This document shows, piece after piece, positions 40,836 to 45,915 of a DNA stretch of 45,915 nt. Origin of the DNA: an uncultured beta proteobacterium (lineage in GTDB: Bacteria > Pseudomonadota > Gammaproteobacteria > Burkholderiales > Burkholderiaceae_C); contig CAIKLM010000015.1 in assembly GCA_903828235.1 (NCBI GenBank), forward strand, positions 1-45,915. Direction: 5' to 3'. The translations under genes were made by a program, and so were the position numbers. Numbering within the stretch: the first letter of the stretch is position 1; each line of letters begins with the position of its first letter. The notes under the pieces were generated by a model. That model saw only the letters and a program-made list of their open reading frames with translations, did not search any database and was not told where the DNA came from.

Positions 40836-41945
40836 ATGATCGTTCTGAAGGCGGCGCAGGCCAAGCTGCTCGACGCGCTGCAGGCGGTGGCAGGCATCGT
40901 GGAGCGCCGTCACACGCTGCCCATCCTGGCCAACGTGCTGATGCGCAAGAACGGTTCCTCGGTGGAGTTCACCACCAGCGACCTCGAGATCCAGGTGCGC
41001 ACCACGTCCGAGCTCGGCGGCGACGCCGGCCAGCTGGCCACCACGGTGGGCGCGCGCAAGCTGATGGACATCCTCAAGAGCCTGCCTGCCGACCAGGTGG
41101 TGACGCTGTCCAGCAGCCAGAACAAGCTGACGCTGTCGGGCGGCAAGAGCCGCTTCACGCTGCAGACGCTGCCGGCCGAGGACTTTCCGCTCGTCAACGA
41201 GAGCGTCGACTTCGGCCCCACCTTCGCGGTGCCCATGAAGACGCTGAAGGGCCTGATCAACCAGGTGCACTTCGCGATGGCGGTGCACGACATCCGCTAC
41301 TACCTGAACGGCATCCTGTTCATCGCCGAGGGCAAGACGCTCACGCTGGTGGCCACCGACGGCCACCGTCTGGCCATGGCGCAGGCCCAGCTCGAGGCCG
41401 AGGTGCCCAGCAAGCAGGAGGTGATCCTGCCGCGCAAGACGGTGCTGGAACTGCAGCGCCTGCTGAAGGACGAGGACGCTGCCATCGAGATGCGCTTCGC
41501 CAACAACCAGGCGAAGTTCCAGTTCGCGGGGCTGGAGTTCGTGACCAAGCTCGTCGAGGGCAAGTTCCCCGACTACAACCGCGTGATCCCGCGCAACCAC
41601 AAGAACGCCGTCGTGCTGGGCCGCGCGCCGCTGCTGGCCAGCCTGCAGCGCGCCGCCATCCTGACCAGCGAGAAGTTCAAGGGCGTGCGCGTGAACATCG
41701 AGCCGGGCCTGCTGAAGATCGCCAGCAGCAACGCCGAGCAGGAAGAGGCCAAGGAAGAGCTCGAGATCGACTACGCCGGCGACTCCATCGAGATCGGCTT
41801 CAACGTCACCTACCTCATCGACGTGCTGGCCAACAGCACGCAGGAGATGGTCAAGCTCGAGCTGCAGGACAGCGCGGCCAGTGCGCTGTTCAGCCTGCCG
41901 GAGCAGCCGGGCTTCAAGTACGTGGTGATGCCGATGAGGATCTAG
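40836..41945 (+). CDS. dnaN: DNA polymerase III beta subunit (sliding clamp)
   Basis: A 369-residue clamp protein of normal length, made of three similar domains. Recognisable segments are [15 protein letters not shown] at the start, [11 protein letters not shown] near residue 30, V-A-T-D-G-H-R-L-A in domain II, and the C-terminal Y-V-V-M-P-M-R-I that forms part of the peptide-binding pocket. It dimerises into a ring that tethers replicative polymerase and partners to DNA. The ATG at 40836 follows AGAGGAAAG. Confidence 0.97.
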   Translation: MIVLKAAQAKLLDALQAVAGIVERRHTLPILANVLMRKNGSSVEFTTSDLEIQVRTTSELGGDAGQLATTVGARKLMDILKSLPADQVVTLSSSQNKLTLSGGKSRFTLQTLPAEDFPLVNESVDFGPTFAVPMKTLKGLINQVHFAMAVHDIRYYLNGILFIAEGKTLTLVATDGHRLAMAQAQLEAEVPSKQEVILPRKTVLELQRLLKDEDAAIEMRFANNQAKFQFAGLEFVTKLVEGKFPDYNRVIPRNHKNAVVLGRAPLLASLQRAAILTSEKFKGVRVNIEPGLLKIASSNAEQEEAKEELEIDYAGDSIEIGFNVTYLIDVLANSTQEMVKLELQDSAASALFSLPEQPGFKYVVMPMRI

Positions 41946-41999
41946 CGGCAGCGGCCGATCGCCAGCGAAGGCGGGCCTCGGCCCGCTTCAGCGTTTTGA

Positions 42000-44597
<2,598 letters not shown>

Positions 44598-44661
44598 GGT
44601 GTAAGCTCGCAGTGCACTTCACTGTGCTGTCAGAATCCTTGGCGAACTGGCAGGGACAAGA

Positions 44662-45834
44662 ATGAGAACGCCTCAAGAGGATGACGCACCCGGGAGCGGT
44701 GCAGCACATGACCGGCCGCTGACATTCATCGACCTATTCTCGGGCTGCGGGGGATTCTCGCTGGGTCTGGAGTGGGCCGGTCTGCGCTGCTTGGCGGCCA
44801 TCGACTTCAACGAGTCAGCCATTGAGACGTTTCGGCGTAACCACCCCGAGGTCCCAGTTGCGCTGGTCAAAGACCTGACCAAGTTTGCGCCCAAAGAACT
44901 GGACGCGGCGCTGGGCTCAGAGCGAGTCGACGTCATTGTTGGGGGGCCTCCTTGCCAAGGATTCTCCAAGGCTCGCCAGGTCGGTGGCTCCAACCACGGC
45001 GAGCGGCTTGTCTACGACCCCCGCCGGGAGCTCTTTCGCGAGTTTCTGAAGTACGTCGCTTACTACCAGCCCAAGGTCTTCGTGATGGAGAACGTGCCGG
45101 GTATGCGCTCGGCCGCCGGCGGAGCCTTCTTCACGGCTGTTCAGGTGGATAGCCGTGAGCTTGGCTACCGCGTCATCCCCTATGAGGTCCAGGCGTGGCG
45201 GTTCGGCGTACCGCAAAAGCGCATCCGCCAGCTCATCATCGGAACCCGCCGAGAACTGCCACTGTTCATTCCCGACCGCTACATCCGCGAGACGCACGTC
45301 GACCTGGGTGAACCTGAGCCCAAGGGCAAGCAGTCGGCTGTGACGCTCGGTGAGGCTATCGGTGACCTGCCGGACCTCACGTCCGGCGACGAGCGGTTCA
45401 TCCGCACCTATGACCTCGCCGCCCGAAAGGAGCACGTCAAGCGCTACGGGAAGCGGTATCTCTATGACGTTCTGAAGGCCCACAAAGCCAAACAGCTGCT
45501 CGGCCACACATCGCGCCCGCACAGCGACCGGGACTTGCGTGACTTCAGGCGCCTCAGAGAGGGCGAGACCAGCCGGGCAGCGCTGGCCCGAGGCGTGGAG
45601 ATGGAGTTCCCCTACGACCGCGAGCACTTCAAGGACCGCTACACGCGTCAGCATCGAGACCAACTGTGCTCGACCATCGTGGCGCACCTGAAGAAGGACG
45701 GGCTGATGTTCATTCACCCGACCCAGGCTCGCTCGCTCACGCCAAGGGAGGCTGCCCGTATTCAGAGCTTCCCAGATTGTTGGCGCCGACTGAGATTTGA
45801 CCCACTTGTGAGGATCGTGCCGACCGAAAACTGA
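44662..45834 (+). CDS. DNA (cytosine-5)-methyltransferase, 3' end lost
   Basis: A 390-residue reading frame with m5C methyltransferase motifs in order: motif I FIDLFSGCGGFSLGLEWAG (22-40), catalytic motif IV GGPPCQGFS with C98, motif VI ENVPG (143-147), motif VIII QKRIRQLIIG (from 185), a target-recognition region (about 200-345), and motif IX as SLTPREAARIQSFPD (358-372). Motif X (GNAVPP), which should follow within about 30 residues, is absent. The last 13 or so codons appear to come from an inserted IS end. The enzyme is therefore probably inactive or altered. Base composition is lower in G+C than gyrB, consistent with horizontal acquisition. The ATG at 44662 follows AGGGA; no partner endonuclease is visible. 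Confidence 0.85.
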   Translation: MRTPQEDDAPGSGAAHDRPLTFIDLFSGCGGFSLGLEWAGLRCLAAIDFNESAIETFRRNHPEVPVALVKDLTKFAPKELDAALGSERVDVIVGGPPCQGFSKARQVGGSNHGERLVYDPRRELFREFLKYVAYYQPKVFVMENVPGMRSAAGGAFFTAVQVDSRELGYRVIPYEVQAWRFGVPQKRIRQLIIGTRRELPLFIPDRYIRETHVDLGEPEPKGKQSAVTLGEAIGDLPDLTSGDERFIRTYDLAARKEHVKRYGKRYLYDVLKAHKAKQLLGHTSRPHSDRDLRDFRRLREGETSRAALARGVEMEFPYDREHFKDRYTRQHRDQLCSTIVAHLKKDGLMFIHPTQARSLTPREAARIQSFPDCWRRLRFDPLVRIVPTEN

Positions 45835-45915
45835 CCCAGGTGTTCAACCTACCCTGCCCGACTTATCCACAGCGGGGCGGGGTGTGAGGAGTGATCACCA
45901 TGGCCATGATTGGCA
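45791..45915 (+). mobile_element. Left end of a probable IS21-family insertion sequence (partial)
   Basis: From about 45791 the sequence changes to short repeated blocks: TTTGACCCAC (45796-45805) and ACTGACCCAG (45830-45839). These resemble the multiple terminal repeats of IS21-type elements. A leader follows with a good ribosome-binding site (GAGGAG, 45886-45891) and an ATG at 45900. The blocks interrupt the cytosine methyltransferase gene after motif IX. The exact left boundary is uncertain and the right end is outside the window. Confidence 0.6.
45900..45915 (+). CDS. istA: Start of a probable IS21-type transposase gene (partial)
   Basis: Only M-A-M-I-G is visible before the window ends. 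The ATG has a well-placed GAGGAG ribosome-binding site nine bases upstream and lies at the distance from the element end expected for istA. The identity is inferred from context and from the resemblance of the leader to IS21-family elements. Confidence 0.45.

Noticed and set aside
45863..45871. Perfect DnaA box TTATCCACA at the right end
   Set aside because: It lies in the leader of the probable IS21-type element, away from the origin gaps, and is isolated. Its presence there is most easily explained as part of the IS leader.

Overview
The window is a chromosomal segment from a very GC-rich bacterium, most likely a betaproteobacterium of the order Burkholderiales (Rubrivivax/Leptothrix/Ideonella-like). 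The evidence is the gene order mnmE-yidC-yidD-rnpA-rpmH reading left and dnaA-dnaN-gyrB reading right, an rnpA with the Burkholderiales-style insert, lptC-kdsC-kdsD next to a Kef-type antiporter, and the protein sequences themselves. I found no rRNA, tRNA or CRISPR array. No gene-free gap exceeds 300 bases; the largest (12674-12942, 13585-13825, 40597-40835) are described as features or findings.

Positions 1-12673 hold chromosomal housekeeping and accessory genes: an MmcB-like nuclease, a DUF427 protein, a pirin, a PlpD-type patatin with its own outer-membrane barrel, a DUF4397 lipoprotein coupled to a 64-residue protein, NnrU, a solitary polyamine-binding protein, an acyl-CoA synthetase, an HDOD protein and an AcoR-like regulator without an AAA+ domain. 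Positions 12943-15685 hold marC, a glycine-rich RRM protein with a long AT-rich leader, and an SbtA-SbtB-like bicarbonate transporter with its PII-type partner. Positions 15711-20864 are an SDR-lptC-kdsC-kdsD operon (Kdo synthesis and LPS transport) reading left, divergent from a CPA2 (Kef) antiporter. Positions 20915-27275 hold a PhyH oxygenase, a histidine phosphatase, apt, a BepA-like metalloprotease with TPRs, a sodium:solute symporter and an FAD oxidoreductase.

Positions about 27300-34660 form a defence island reading left: hsdM-hsdS, a Phd/PIN toxin-antitoxin pair with its own operator, hsdR, and an ORC/CDC6-like AAA+ ATPase with a separate promoter. It lies directly beside the origin block (34696-44597), which contains mnmE, yidC, yidD, rnpA and rpmH on one strand and dnaA, dnaN and gyrB on the other. 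DnaA boxes occur inside rnpA, in the rpmH-dnaA gap and in the dnaA-dnaN gap.

Right of gyrB is a 5-methylcytosine DNA methyltransferase gene that ends just after motif IX, inside what looks like the left end of an IS21-family insertion sequence whose first gene starts at the window edge. The replication origin is thus flanked on both sides by DNA-modification genes, one complete and one apparently broken.
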